A stretch of DNA of 64,000 nt from Purpureocillium takamizusanense (taxonomy: Eukaryota; Ascomycota; Sordariomycetes; Hypocreales; Ophiocordycipitaceae), in NCBI RefSeq assembly GCF_022605165.1, contig NC_063070.1, forward strand, positions 1,860,001 through 1,924,000, given 5' to 3'. The notes beneath the pieces were generated by a model. That model was not told the origin of the DNA. It saw nothing but the letters and a program-made list of their open reading frames with translations, and ran no database searches. Of this stretch, positions 55,153-64,000 are shown piece after piece. Position numbers and translations under genes: made by a program. Every line of letters begins with the position of its first letter. The stretch's first letter is position 1.

Positions 55153-56187
55153 TCTTTTTTTGTCGCGTGGTGGTTCCCTTCTCTCTCGGCTCTCGTACCG
55201 TGCCGCGAGCTTTTATGAGTCTCCTGTAAGGCAGGCAGCCAGCGCAAGTCAGTTTCGAAAGCCAAAGCCTTGGGATTTGGGTCCGTAGCAGTTTCCCGGC
55301 AGCGGTCGCTCTCGCGTTTTACGGGAGCGGGCGGCGGAGGTCGGGCTCCTTTTAAGAAGCTGGAAGCTCTGCGCCGCTCGGGCTTATGCATCGCAAGCGC
55401 GCCGGCTGGCTGTCCTTACGAAGTAGGAGCTAACTTAGTACGACGAAATTTTGGCTATGGCCCCCGCCATCGCCCGGCGATGACTCCATGGACATCGACT
55501 TTTGCGGGGGAATAGACTCTCCTCTGGCCCCTGGTCCCTGAGCAGCTGGGGCTGGACCTGGGGGCTGGAGTGGTGGGTGGGCCGTCGGCGTGGAGAGATA
55601 GTCTGGGGATGGAGGCAGCCGAAGTGTGTGTGGGCTCGCGGCGGACTGGCTGGTTGAGCTGAGGTTCACTTCGTACGGACAGGACGGGTCCGTCGTTTAT
55701 TAGGACGACGTGAGGAAAAGAGCGGCGACGGTGAAGTGGATGCTCGCTTGGAGCGTGCTCTGATATTTTCTATGATTATTACATGTGATCATTACAATGT
55801 GTGCCTGCATACGAGTATCCGTATGCATGCTACGTACTTGTACAGATGGCCATATAGACAATGTGCCTGCAGGTATGGAGGTCGTCATGGATGCTGTAGG
55901 AGCCGTGCTTGGGCTTCGTCCAGGCCCGGTCTGGATCGCGGCGCCGAGGGGGGGTTACGTGTGTGTTGGTGGTGATGTTGTTGTTGTTGGAGGGAGGCAG
56001 AGCGGGAAGGCCCGCCACGGGCGACTGCGGCTGCAGAGCAACCTCCAGTTCCTCCTTCCCTCTTCTTCATCCTCCCTGCCCCTCCTTCTCTTCCTTCCCC
56101 CGCCTCCAACATAAACCTTTATATCTTCGCGTCGTCTATTATGCCGCAGACAACACTCGCCGCAGCAACGACAACAAGACAATACTA
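55153..56187. other. Intergenic region between the transcription factor and the sphingomyelinase
   Basis: Tandem minus-strand spacer of about 1 kb. The left part is the sphingomyelinase promoter (CT-rich on the minus strand near 55150-55200); the right part is 3' UTR of the transcription factor. A minus-strand frame at 55430-55669 is proline-rich and unsupported. Confidence 0.5.
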
Positions 56188-58284
56188 TCAATCCACGTCA
56201 ACGACGTCCTGCATCTCCTCCACCGCCTCCTGCACCCACCCGCCCCTCAGCTCGTAGCCTACGCTCAGCGTCTCCGCGTCGGCGTGGACCGCGATGCGAC
56301 GCACGCGCGCGTCGCCCGCTACGACGGCGCCGCCGCCGCCGCCGAGCCCGCCTTCGAGCGCGACGACGCGCCGCGCCACCTTGGCCGCCATGTCGCTGCC
56401 CCAGATGCCCTCCTGCACCCGGCCCCGCGCCATGAGCTCTATGGCCCGTCGCCGAGTCTCCGGGTCGCGGCACTTTGCGCATAGAAAGAAGAGCGCCGGT
56501 AGCACCCCAATCTCCAGGTAGAAGCGTGGCCCATCGTTGTCGTCGGCCGCGGCCTCCTCGGCGAAGCCCACCATCTCGCGGAACTCGTCGGTCCACTGGT
56601 CCCACGACGATGGGTCCTCGCGGTCCTCCTGGTCCAGCGCCGCGATGTTGATGGACAGATAACGCCGGTGCAGCTCCAGCAGCGCCAGCGCCCGCCTCTC
56701 GGCCGGGCCCAGCACGCGTCCGGACTTATTGATGGAGCGCCGGAAGGCGTCAAAGGCCGAGGACCACGCGGCGAACCGCCGCGCCAGAGCCGTCACCGCC
56801 GGCGGTGGCATGTCGCGCCCGTATGCGACGGCCAGCTGCAGCAGCCACTCGCGCGCCTCGGCGATGGACGAGATGGTCCTTTGCGTCGACGCCTCGTCGG
56901 TCCCGCCGGACGACCGCTCGAGCAGTGGCAGGATCGTCTTGGCCAGACTATGATCCCTGTCGCCACCGATGACCTGCCCGCCTGCGTCAGCCGTGACCTT
57001 GATTTATCGGTTACCTGAGCGGGAACCTCAAGTGGCGACAGTATAGGTATATACTCCACATACGAGAAACACTTGGGTCGCGATGCGTGAGAAAAACGCC
57101 TCTATCAGTCGCAGCGTCTTGTCAATGGATGGGTCCGTCGCGCTCACGCTTCGCACCAGCGCGCAACCGTGCTTGAACAAGCTGATGGCGTTGGTCATAT
57201 TGCGCCGTAGGATCTGCCATAGCAAACCTCCGAGGTAAGCATGCTGTCAGTCCTTTGCCGCGGGCCCGGGCGGGGGATGCGACTTTGGTTAAAGATTCAG
57301 AACCGGGCTCCCACGCACCTCAATGCACACAAAAATGGTGCACGACACCAGCTGGAGATGCATCGTCGGGTCGACCCGCAGCGCCCGGATCGCCATGTTG
57401 TACTGGCGCAGGCCGTGCGCCTCGCTAGCACTGCTGCTGCCGCTGCTGCTACCGCTGCTTCCGCTCTGGTATGTCTCATCGCCACCGTCGCCCATGCGGA
57501 AGCGCTCGTGGTACGCGGACAACGCGACCAGCGCGTGCCGCACGCAAGAGCTCGAGTGCGCCAGCTGCAGCATCCGCACGCTCCACAGGTCGTCGGGCAG
57601 AAAGGTGCCAAACTGCACCGCCGTCTGCTCCACGAAGAACTGCAGCGACCGCGACTCCGCCGGCGTCGCCCACGGGTGCTCACTCGGCGCCGGGCTCAGC
57701 GGGCCCGCCGCCGCCGCCGCCGCCGCCGCCGCCTGCTGCTGGATGTGCCGGTGATGCTGGTAGCCGTCGCAGATGCGGCCCGTCGTGTTACCTGTTGTCG
57801 TTCCCAAGAGGTCAGACCCGTGCGTTCCGTTCCGTGCCAAGCCGTGCCATGCCGTGCCGTGCCGTAGCTTCTACCATCCGCGGCCGCACCGGCAGGCAGG
57901 GCCGTGGAGGACTCATCGTCGTCGACTTACATCGCTGGCACGTCGGCCGCCCCTCGTCGCACTTGACTCGGCGGACTGTGTGCGGGTCAGCCAAGTTCCT
58001 TGTCGACTCCACGAACCCGTCCAGTCCCCGTATCCGGGGCCTGGCCGGCATAGGTAGGTATCGTCAACAACACCGTCACATACTCCTACTCGGCCCACCG
58101 GCCCCCGCCCGGTTGTCAGCGCTTTCCGTCTCGAACTCTTTTTTGAATCTTGAGAACCATGGCCCGCCCGGGCCGGCGGGCAACTGGGGAAGGGAAGGAG
58201 GACCACTGACTTGCACGTTATGCACCCCGTTCGTACCTTGGGCGCCTTGGCGCGCTGCCGTTCGCCGGGCTTCACACGTGGCAT
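56188..58284 (-). CDS. Zn(II)2Cys6 fungal transcription factor
   Basis: Five exons are proposed: 58211-58284, 57931-57975, 57319-57791, 57064-57213, 56188-56973. The zinc cluster is split. Exon 1 gives KVRTGCITCK, exon 2 VRRVKCDEGRPTCQRC, and exon 3 continues NTTGRICDGY, so the C-x2-C-x6-C...C-x2-C-x6-C spacing is complete. Introns 2-4 are canonical (139, 105, 90 nt). The first junction is not: the only donor (gtcagt at 58210) and the only acceptor (cacacag, ending 57976) leave the cluster out of frame. Reading resumes correctly if exon 2 begins two bases earlier. After the cluster come a polyQ/polyA tract and the usual middle region (HSSSCVRHALVALSAYHERF, then LVSCTIFVCIE joined to ILRRNMTNAISLFKHG). 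The target genes are unknown. Length is about 508 residues. Confidence 0.78.
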
Positions 58285-58956
58285 CGCGAACTGTACGTAC
58301 GAGATGTCCTTACGATGTGGCGAATCAGCCGGTCGTCGTTTGTACTTAAATGTCGGGCACTCCCGAAGCCCTTTCTCACATGCCAATAGAGACATGAGAA
58401 TCCGCAGGAACGCGTCCTTACGAGCCGCCCAATCACCAGTTGCCGCCCGCTGCGAGATCCCCAGTCACTGTGGCCAATGAGCGGTTGCAGATTTTCGACA
58501 CCTGCACGACCAATCGCCAGTTGCTGCTCCGGCCAGTTGAATGGAGTTAGTCAGCCTTTTGTGTGGGCCCGCCCGCACCTGGCTGCGACCCTGCACCCTA
58601 GCCAAGCAACCAAGCTCTTGCTCCCAGCATGGTCAATTTGGCTCTCTTGTGCTTCTTCTTTTCCCACCCGACCAATGGCGAGTTGCGGGACGAAACGGTG
58701 GTCCCCCTTGCATTTGTGTCTTCATGCGAGGCCCCCTGCAGCAACTCAAAAGATCGCGACGGTTTGGTTGGTGATGGCGTTTGCTATCAAGCATCCTGCT
58801 CTGGGGGCCCCCCGGGCATGACAACTGCCGTCGATTCCTGCGCGCAGTTGACCGGACTTCGAAACAGGCCTTTTGTGCAAGGGCAGCGCCCAAAGTAGAA
58901 AGTGCTTTGACTCTTTTATATAATTCAGGCGCGTCCTACGTGTTCTACCCAAGACG
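58285..58956. other. Promoter region of the Zn2Cys6 gene with repeated CCAAT elements
   Basis: Contains four copies of a CCAAT-starting 15-mer (listed separately) between 58429 and 58686, and another CCAAT at 58383. The right end is 3' UTR of the acetyltransferase gene. No coding frame. Confidence 0.55.
58429..58686 (+). promoter_or_regulatory. Four copies of a CCAAT-containing 15-mer
   Basis: Copies: ccaatcaccagttgc (58429-58443), ccaatgagcggttgc (58474-58488), ccaatcgccagttgc (58510-58524) and ccaatggcgagttgc (58672-58686). All share CCAAT, a four- to five-base variable centre and GTTGC in the same orientation. CCAAT is the binding site of the fungal HAP/CBF complex; the attached GTTGC half suggests a partner factor. 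They lie 145-400 bases upstream of the start codon at 58284. Confidence 0.55.
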
Positions 58957-59739
58957 TCATGCACACCGTTTGATCATGGACACGTGCGGGGTCCCGAATA
59001 TGTCGACCGTCCTGGTGCTCTCGAAGTTGGCCGCTCGGTAGAGTGGGACACCGGCCGGTGTCGCGACCAAGTAACAATCTTTGCCCTCGGCCTCTGCCTG
59101 CTGCGTGCCCCAGTCGAGCAGGAGCCTGCCGACGCCTTTTCGCTGGTGTCGAGGGTGAACGCCGAGAGAGTCGAGGTCTGCGCCTTGTCGTCAGCGCGTC
59201 GTGATTTTGCACGCAACAAACCCGATGCAGGTACATATAGTAGTAGCGGTGGTGCGTGCGGGTGGACAGCAGGGATGGAGGGAGGGAGGCCGTCACTCAC
59301 TCCACACGTTTTCCGACCCTTGCTCCCCAAACGTTTCCCGCGCGTCGTCCTCCATCACCTGGCGCAAGCGGGCCAGCGCCGCGCCGTCCAGGCCCTCAAA
59401 GGGCAGCAGCTTGGGCCGCGGCAGCGGCTCGCACTCGTCGTCGTCACCGTTCCGCGCGGGCGCGAACCACATCGAGTACCCGACCACCACGTCTTCCGCG
59501 TCGACGGCGACCATCATGACGGATCGCTTGACGTGCAGCCGAGATGATTTGCGCGCCACGCTCCACTGCCTCAGACCCTGCTGCTGGTCGCCGGCGCCGG
59601 GGGGGCGGGCTTGCAGGCCGGGGAAGAGGTTCCGGGTGACGGCGTCGACGCGGGGGTCGAAGGCGGCGAGGGCGACGTCGACGATGTCGGCGATGTCTAC
59701 CTCTGTCGCGGGGCGGAGATGCAGGGCCATTGTTGTCAT
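58957..59739 (-). CDS. GNAT-family N-acetyltransferase
   Basis: Two exons (59301-59739, 58957-59177) with a 123-nt intron give 219 residues. The start ATG gives MTTMALHLRPATEVD; a second ATG three codons on may be used. The N-terminal GNAT region HLRPATEVDIADIVDVALAA is followed by SVMMVAVDAEDVVVGYSMWF. Joined across the intron, NLDSLGVHPRHQRKGVGRLL carries the acetyl-CoA pyrophosphate-binding R/Q-x2-G-x-G motif (QRKGVG). The C-terminal part reads DCYLVATPAGVPLYRAANFE. It is a cytosolic acyltransferase; the substrate is unknown. The second exon is readable only in the spliced frame. Confidence 0.85.
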
Positions 59740-60002
59740 GATCTTCACCTCAGCGGGCGTTTGATGATGTTGCCGTTGGGGCGGGTCTCCTCCAATGGCG
59801 ATGGCTAGCCCCCCATGTTTTTTTGCACCTCTACCTCCTCTCGTAGGACTTGTAGTTATTTCGTATTACCTACACGTACTGTATGTCGTCGGGGGGCCAA
59901 AGTCCTAGCAAATCCCACCCACTCGACTGATAACAAGCACGGCGGGCCGGCCTCGAGGCAAGGGCACCGCCATTGAAACAAAACTCGAGCGATTCCTCAT
60001 GG

Positions 60003-60493
60003 TCAACACTTGACCCCTCCCGCAAAGATGACGTTCCAGTGGTCCGGATGAAACACCTGCACCGACCGCTCCTCGACGCACCAGCGCTTCTTCTTGGCCA
60101 TCTGCAGCGCCTCGGCAATGTCCATCCAGCTCGACAGCGTCTTTGGCTTGTCCTCCTGCTCACGCGCGTGATGAGGTGTGCGTTAGCCATCATGGTTTTT
60201 TTTTTTTTTTTTTTTTTTTCCCTTTCCCCGTTTCCCGCATTCCCAAAGGAACAACCGTCGCGAGCACCCCGCGGCCAGCTGCGGTCGTTGGCGGGGGAGG
60301 AGAACAACGAAGGGGAGGCGGAGGCGGGGGAAACAAATGACGAGGGAATATAATATCAAGCGGGCGAGTAGAGTCTTCAGGTTCACGGATATGTGTACGT
60401 ACGTCGTTGCACCACCACACGCCCGTGCCCTCGGAGCAGCTCACCCGCTCGCACACCCTTGGCCCGGCGCCGAGCGAGGGCCGCCCCTGCTGC

Positions 60494-60524
<31 letters not shown>

Positions 60525-60937
60525 TGTTGCGCCTCGCCACCGCGTTGATGCGCCAGATGGCCGCGTCCAGCACGCTCCACCACTTGTCGGCCCCGCCGGG
60601 GAACGCGCCGCAGACGTGCTCGGTGTGCGGAGGGAAGACCTTGCGCCGTCCGTCGGCGGTGCTACGGTCCGGGTCTGGTTGCGCCCGCCCGAACGTACCT
60701 CTGCCGTGGGTGGTGGTGGTGGTCTCCGGCGGCCGCGCCACATCCACCTCCACCTCCACCTCCACCCCCATCTTCTCCCGCACCGGCATGGTCACGTCCA
60801 GCCCCCGTGCGAACCCGCCGACGGCCTTTTGTCGTCCTCGAGTGTCAGCATGGGGCCGCGTCCCGCCCGGGCCGCCGGGGGGAGTGGGGAGTCTTGACAC
60901 TTACACTCGAAACAAGGCACAGCGTGGTGATTTTCAT
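60003..60937 (-). CDS. Secreted cysteine-containing protein with a polyglutamine tract
   Basis: Three exons (60905-60937, 60403-60825, 60003-60155) with introns of 79 and 247 nt give 202 residues. The first junction creates a clean signal peptide, MKITTLCLVSS joined to AVGGFARGLD. The mature protein has a Val/Glu repeat (MGVEVEVEVDV), a Thr-rich segment and HVCGAFPGG. These are followed by DKWWSVLDAAIWRINAVARR, a run of 12 glutamines, RVCERVSCSEGTGVWWCND, and a last exon with LSSWMDIAEALQMAKKKRWC ending GGVKC. Six cysteines follow the signal peptide. No named domain is recognised; it looks like a fungal small secreted protein or effector candidate. The second intron holds a T/A homopolymer of about 25 bases. 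The polyQ tract is unusual for a secreted protein. Confidence 0.7.
60194..60219. repeat. Homopolymer (T on plus strand) inside an intron
   Basis: About 25 uninterrupted T residues within the second intron of the polyQ secreted protein gene. Confidence 0.9.
60487..60526. repeat. CTG/CAG trinucleotide repeat encoding polyglutamine
   Basis: About twelve CTG-type triplets on the plus strand with one TTG interruption; on the coding (minus) strand they read as twelve consecutive glutamines. Confidence 0.9.
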
Positions 60938-62072
60938 GACGACGGGGAGATAGCCAACTAATAAACGGTGGCGTATGTGTGCTCGACGACGACGACGCTT
61001 CCCCTCCACCCCGTTTAAATATTCTTACGACTCTCTACGTAACCGGAGTGTATTTTCTCGCGGGCAAGTCAAGAAAGGAGAAGGCTTGCTTCCGCGGCTA
61101 TTGCCGTCGCCGCAAAGCATCGCGGGTCTGTCCCCGTTTTGCTCAACGCCCCCTCACGCAAGTAAGCATACGCAGCTCCGGAGGCGCCGACGGGGGCCAC
61201 CGCAAGTCTTCGGTACATACCGACCACAAATTGCTACCGTTATTTTACAGTCCAAATCAGACAGAGGGACACTGAGCCATCGCTGACTGTCGTGTGCAGC
61301 TTTTATTATGTATTCACGCTGGCTCGTATGCTGTTACTGTACTTCGTCCTGTTGTAGAGTTTTACCCATGCAGCCCGTTCAGACACGCGGACATGGCATG
61401 ACGGGCGTGTGAAGCGCCTCTTGTCAAATCCTGTCTGTCCCGTATATATGCATACCCCGACGGTTCGCTGCAAACAAATCCATACAAAAGTTATACTCAT
61501 CCAACGCTGTCATACATTGAGCGTTCTTTTATGGCGACACTAGTCGCGGGCTGCCTCGCTACGTGTTCCCATGAGAAGCCCGTGAATGTCTATGTCAGAG
61601 CACGGCATCATGTCCACGTGCCCATGGTTGGGCATGCTTGGGATGAAGTTCTGGCGATCTTCCCGTCCGGCGCCGACCCGATGTGACGCCGGTGATAACC
61701 GTCTCGTTGGCTTGGTGACTTTTCAGCGGGACCAAGGTCGGGGCCTTTCGTGGTGCTTGTGCGTGCATGTTTCATCGGCTGTCCATACATGGTGCAGGGT
61801 TCTTCGGAATGCCTCCCTCATATGACATGACTTCAGCCGCGGGAGGCGGTGCTTTACGCTGGGGAGAGGGCGCGTGTTTGCATCTGTCTCGTTTCGGCGA
61901 CCGGTTCCTTTGGGCGGCACATACCGGCCACGCCCACGCCTTGGGTACAGACAGCCCTGAGTACTGCCTCGGCATGGCATCTCGGACGGCGACGCGCGCT
62001 GGTCGGCTCTTGATCCGTGTGCAGCGTCACCTGTGCGTCTCCTGTCGGGTAACTTGGTCACCTGCGATCGCC
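60938..62072. other. Intergenic region between the sulfatase-like and polyQ secreted genes
   Basis: Minus-strand tandem spacer of 1.1 kb. A TTTAAATATT element near 61014-61023 could be the promoter AT box for the secreted gene, about 80 bases from its start. The right end is 3' UTR of the sulfatase-like gene. No coding frame is supported. Confidence 0.5.
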
Positions 62073-64000
62073 TTACTCGTCATAGTGCCAGAGCCGCTTG
62101 CGCGACTCGGCCCACCACTGAGCCACGGCCTCGGCCTCGGCCACCCACGTGGCGGCCTCCTCACCGTAGGTGGCCCGGACCTTCCTCTGCAGCCCGGCGA
62201 CGGCCCAGGCCTTTATGCGGTGCAGCTCGAGCGGGTCATCCTTGAGGTCGGTGAAGACTAGCTCCGACTGCTCGTCGCCCTGGGGGATGACGAGCCTCCA
62301 CGGCACGTCGGCCGACGTCAGGGCCAGGAAGCGCCCGCCCGGGTTGACGATGCCAAAGTTCCACGCGCGGCGGCCGTGTTGAATCGTCCGGTACGGCCGG
62401 ATGAGCGACTGGCCTTCGTAGTCGTGCACTAGGTCCGAAGCGGCGGCCGTGTCCTGCTTATTGAGCGAGCCGGTGTTGATGAGTAGGTCAAGGATGGTCG
62501 GGATGATGGATACAGACGTGGCGTTGTGCTCGTAGTGCACGCGCGGGAGCAGTGGGTGCCTAAAGATGATGGGCACGCGGAAGTTGCTAACGTGCCCGTT
62601 GGCGTACGTGCCCGTCTTGTGGAAGTCCTCCTTGAAGGCCTGGCCGTGATCGCCGACGAAGATGGCGAGCGTCTCGTTGGCAATGCCGAGGTCGTCAAAC
62701 AGCTGCATCACCATGCCCATCCACATGTCGTCGAAGCGGACCGCGTTGAGGTACTTGTTGAAGTCCTTGTGCTTGCTCTTGTCGGGCATGTAGTCAAACG
62801 TCTTGAACCACTCAGGCACGCCCCAGGCGTGGTGCGTCGTGCTGGTAAAGTGCGACATGAACATGCGCTTGTTGTCGGCCGTGGCGTTGGTGATGTAGTC
62901 GCGCATATGCGACCTGAGCGCCGTCTCCGGATAGCCAAAGTAGTTGATCTCCTCGAGCGTGGGGTCCTTGGCTGCGTCCTTGTCCATAGCCTCCTTTTCG
63001 ATGATGGGGTCGAAGCCAATCTTCATCTCAAACTCGTGTTGCCGGTCGTACGAGTCGGTGATGGACATGAAGAAGGCCGAGTTCCACTGCTGCTCGAGAA
63101 AATCGGTGCTGTTAGCGCCAGTGCGGTTGCCCTTGAGCTGGTTGAAGAGGTTGAGGATCTGTGGGATGCAGGGTTGGTAGCTGTTGGTCTGGGACTCCTC
63201 GAACATGGTGACGGACATGGGCCACACTCCGCAGTGGCTGGCGGCCATGCTCTTGGTCGACGCGCTGCTGGGCGTGTGGCCGCCGATGACGGTGATGCCG
63301 CCGAAGCCGGGCTGCGTCGTGTCGTTCCATACCGCTGGCGCCACTGGCGGGTACGCCTTGCCATCGGCGCTCTTGAAGTTGCCCGGCTTGCCGCTGATCT
63401 TCTCGGCGTTGGGCGTCAGCTGCGATAGGAGCGCATTGATTTCGTCATGCTTCTTGGCTTCGTGGGAGCCCATGATGATGCTGTGAATGCCCGAGTCCTG
63501 CTGGATGGGAAAGAGCTCCTCACGCGAGCTCTCCATCTGGAAGAGCGCAATGTGCTTGATGTTGACGGCGGCGAGGGCGCTGGCGAGGGCCGGCAGCACC
63601 TCCTCGTCGAGGTTGGAGACTCTGAGCGGATCGTTGACGGGGTTGTACCACTTGGCGTCGTCGCCAGACTTGTCGGGGCACTTGTCGGCAGCGGCGGCCG
63701 AGGACGCATTGGCCAACTTGGCCTGCGACGACGCCTCGGTCTGCGCCCTGAACTTGTGGTCCCACCTGAAGAAGCCGTCGGGCACGGGGTCCGGCATCCA
63801 CGAGGGAACCCTCTCGGTGTACTTCTTGGCCAGGGCACTATCGGTACCAGGGGCCCAGCCCTTGAAATCGCCGCGGGGCAGCTCCCAGCGCGACTTGGCG
63901 ATGAGGGCGGGCAGCGGCCAGCTGCTGTCGACGCAATGGACCGACTTGCCCATGAAGATGCCCACGAGCGGCAGCGGTAGCGTCGACAGCATGCGGCTGT
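62073..64000 (-). CDS. Sulfatase/alkaline phosphatase-superfamily protein, 5' end cut by the window
   Basis: The frame is open to the right edge, so the start lies outside; at least 641 residues are present. An ATG at 63992 is probably internal. Visible core: VNIKHIALFQMESSREELFP (strand with metal-binding acidic residue), GGHTPSSASTKSMAASHCGV (position of the catalytic nucleophile, here Ser/Thr rather than the Cys-x-Pro-x-Arg of arylsulfatases), then FMSHFTSTTHHAWGVPEWF, then IFVGDHGQAF and GHVSNFRVPIIFRHP (late metal ligands). The Asp-Gly-His order and TKS nucleophile resemble LTA-synthase/phosphoethanolamine-transferase-like fungal proteins that carry N-terminal membrane helices. It is probably a membrane-bound phospho- or sulfo-ester hydrolase or transferase; the substrate is unknown. 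Confidence 0.85.
   Translation of the reverse strand, partial: SRMLSTLPLPLVGIFMGKSVHCVDSSWPLPALIAKSRWELPRGDFKGWAPGTDSALAKKYTERVPSWMPDPVPDGFFRWDHKFRAQTEASSQAKLANASSAAAADKCPDKSGDDAKWYNPVNDPLRVSNLDEEVLPALASALAAVNIKHIALFQMESSREELFPIQQDSGIHSIIMGSHEAKKHDEINALLSQLTPNAEKISGKPGNFKSADGKAYPPVAPAVWNDTTQPGFGGITVIGGHTPSSASTKSMAASHCGVWPMSVTMFEESQTNSYQPCIPQILNLFNQLKGNRTGANSTDFLEQQWNSAFFMSITDSYDRQHEFEMKIGFDPIIEKEAMDKDAAKDPTLEEINYFGYPETALRSHMRDYITNATADNKRMFMSHFTSTTHHAWGVPEWFKTFDYMPDKSKHKDFNKYLNAVRFDDMWMGMVMQLFDDLGIANETLAIFVGDHGQAFKEDFHKTGTYANGHVSNFRVPIIFRHPLLPRVHYEHNATSVSIIPTILDLLINTGSLNKQDTAAASDLVHDYEGQSLIRPYRTIQHGRRAWNFGIVNPGGRFLALTSADVPWRLVIPQGDEQSELVFTDLKDDPLELHRIKAWAVAGLQRKVRATYGEEAATWVAEAEAVAQWWAESRKRLWHYDE

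Noticed and set aside
55430..55669. A 79-codon proline-rich minus-strand frame
   Set aside because: No splice partner or conserved motif; it lies in the sphingomyelinase upstream region.

Overview
The window is nuclear DNA of a filamentous ascomycete, most likely Hypocreales. The evidence is short GT-AG introns (mostly 46-190 nt) with gctgac/ctaac-type branch sites, GC-rich coding exons, Hypocreales-type genes such as a cyanamide hydratase and an intact DIM-2 DNA methyltransferase, and intergenic DNA peppered with GTAC palindromes and microsatellites. There is no operon, CRISPR array, rRNA or recognisable tRNA. I built the gene models by eye from reading frames, splice sites and remembered family motifs; no database search was run.

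Layout. 1-6.7 kb: a small four-exon conserved protein (1104-1737, -), proteasome ATPase RPT3 (3167-4593, +) and a possible short secreted protein near 5.2-5.4 kb (-). 6.8-8.8 kb: folliculin/LST7-like gene (-) with a long first intron. 8.8-13.5 kb: a gene-poor gap with one probable small GRG-motif gene (about 10.6-10.8 kb, -). 13.5-22.6 kb: DIM-2 (-), SLD2 (-), a TOPORS-like RING protein (+), a DsbA/FrnE-like thioredoxin-fold protein (+) and DASH subunit SPC34 (-). 24.4-30.7 kb: a GT90/CAP10 glycosyltransferase (+), a small hypothetical ORF (-), mitochondrial transcription factor MTF1 (-) and a small cysteine-rich secreted protein (+). 30.9-35.3 kb: VPS4 (-), prefoldin 6 (+) and an AMSH-type JAMM deubiquitinase (+). 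36.6-43.9 kb: a Ppo/linoleate diol synthase-like oxygenase (+) and an Lgl/SRO7-like exocytosis protein (+). 45.6-51.7 kb: a secreted protein with a bacterial-looking lysozyme-like domain (+), two divergent HD-domain genes, one of them cyanamide hydratase (-,+), and an RNase H-fold protein lacking its catalytic residues (+). 52.7-64 kb: a GPI-anchored acid sphingomyelinase (-), a Zn2Cys6 transcription factor (-), a GNAT acetyltransferase (-), a polyQ-containing secreted protein (-) and a sulfatase-superfamily membrane protein cut by the right edge (-).

Most genes are housekeeping: protein turnover, ESCRT, replication and chromosome segregation, exocytosis. The accessory material lies mainly at 45.6-51.7 kb and 52.7-61 kb and consists of secreted, lipid-acting and detoxifying proteins. 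I saw no complete new defence or mobile system. The most unusual individual observations are the catalytically dead RNase H-fold protein, the bacterial-like secreted lysozyme-fold protein, the Ppo enzyme without its heme-thiolate cysteine, and a set of four near-identical CCAAT-containing 15-mers upstream of the transcription factor.
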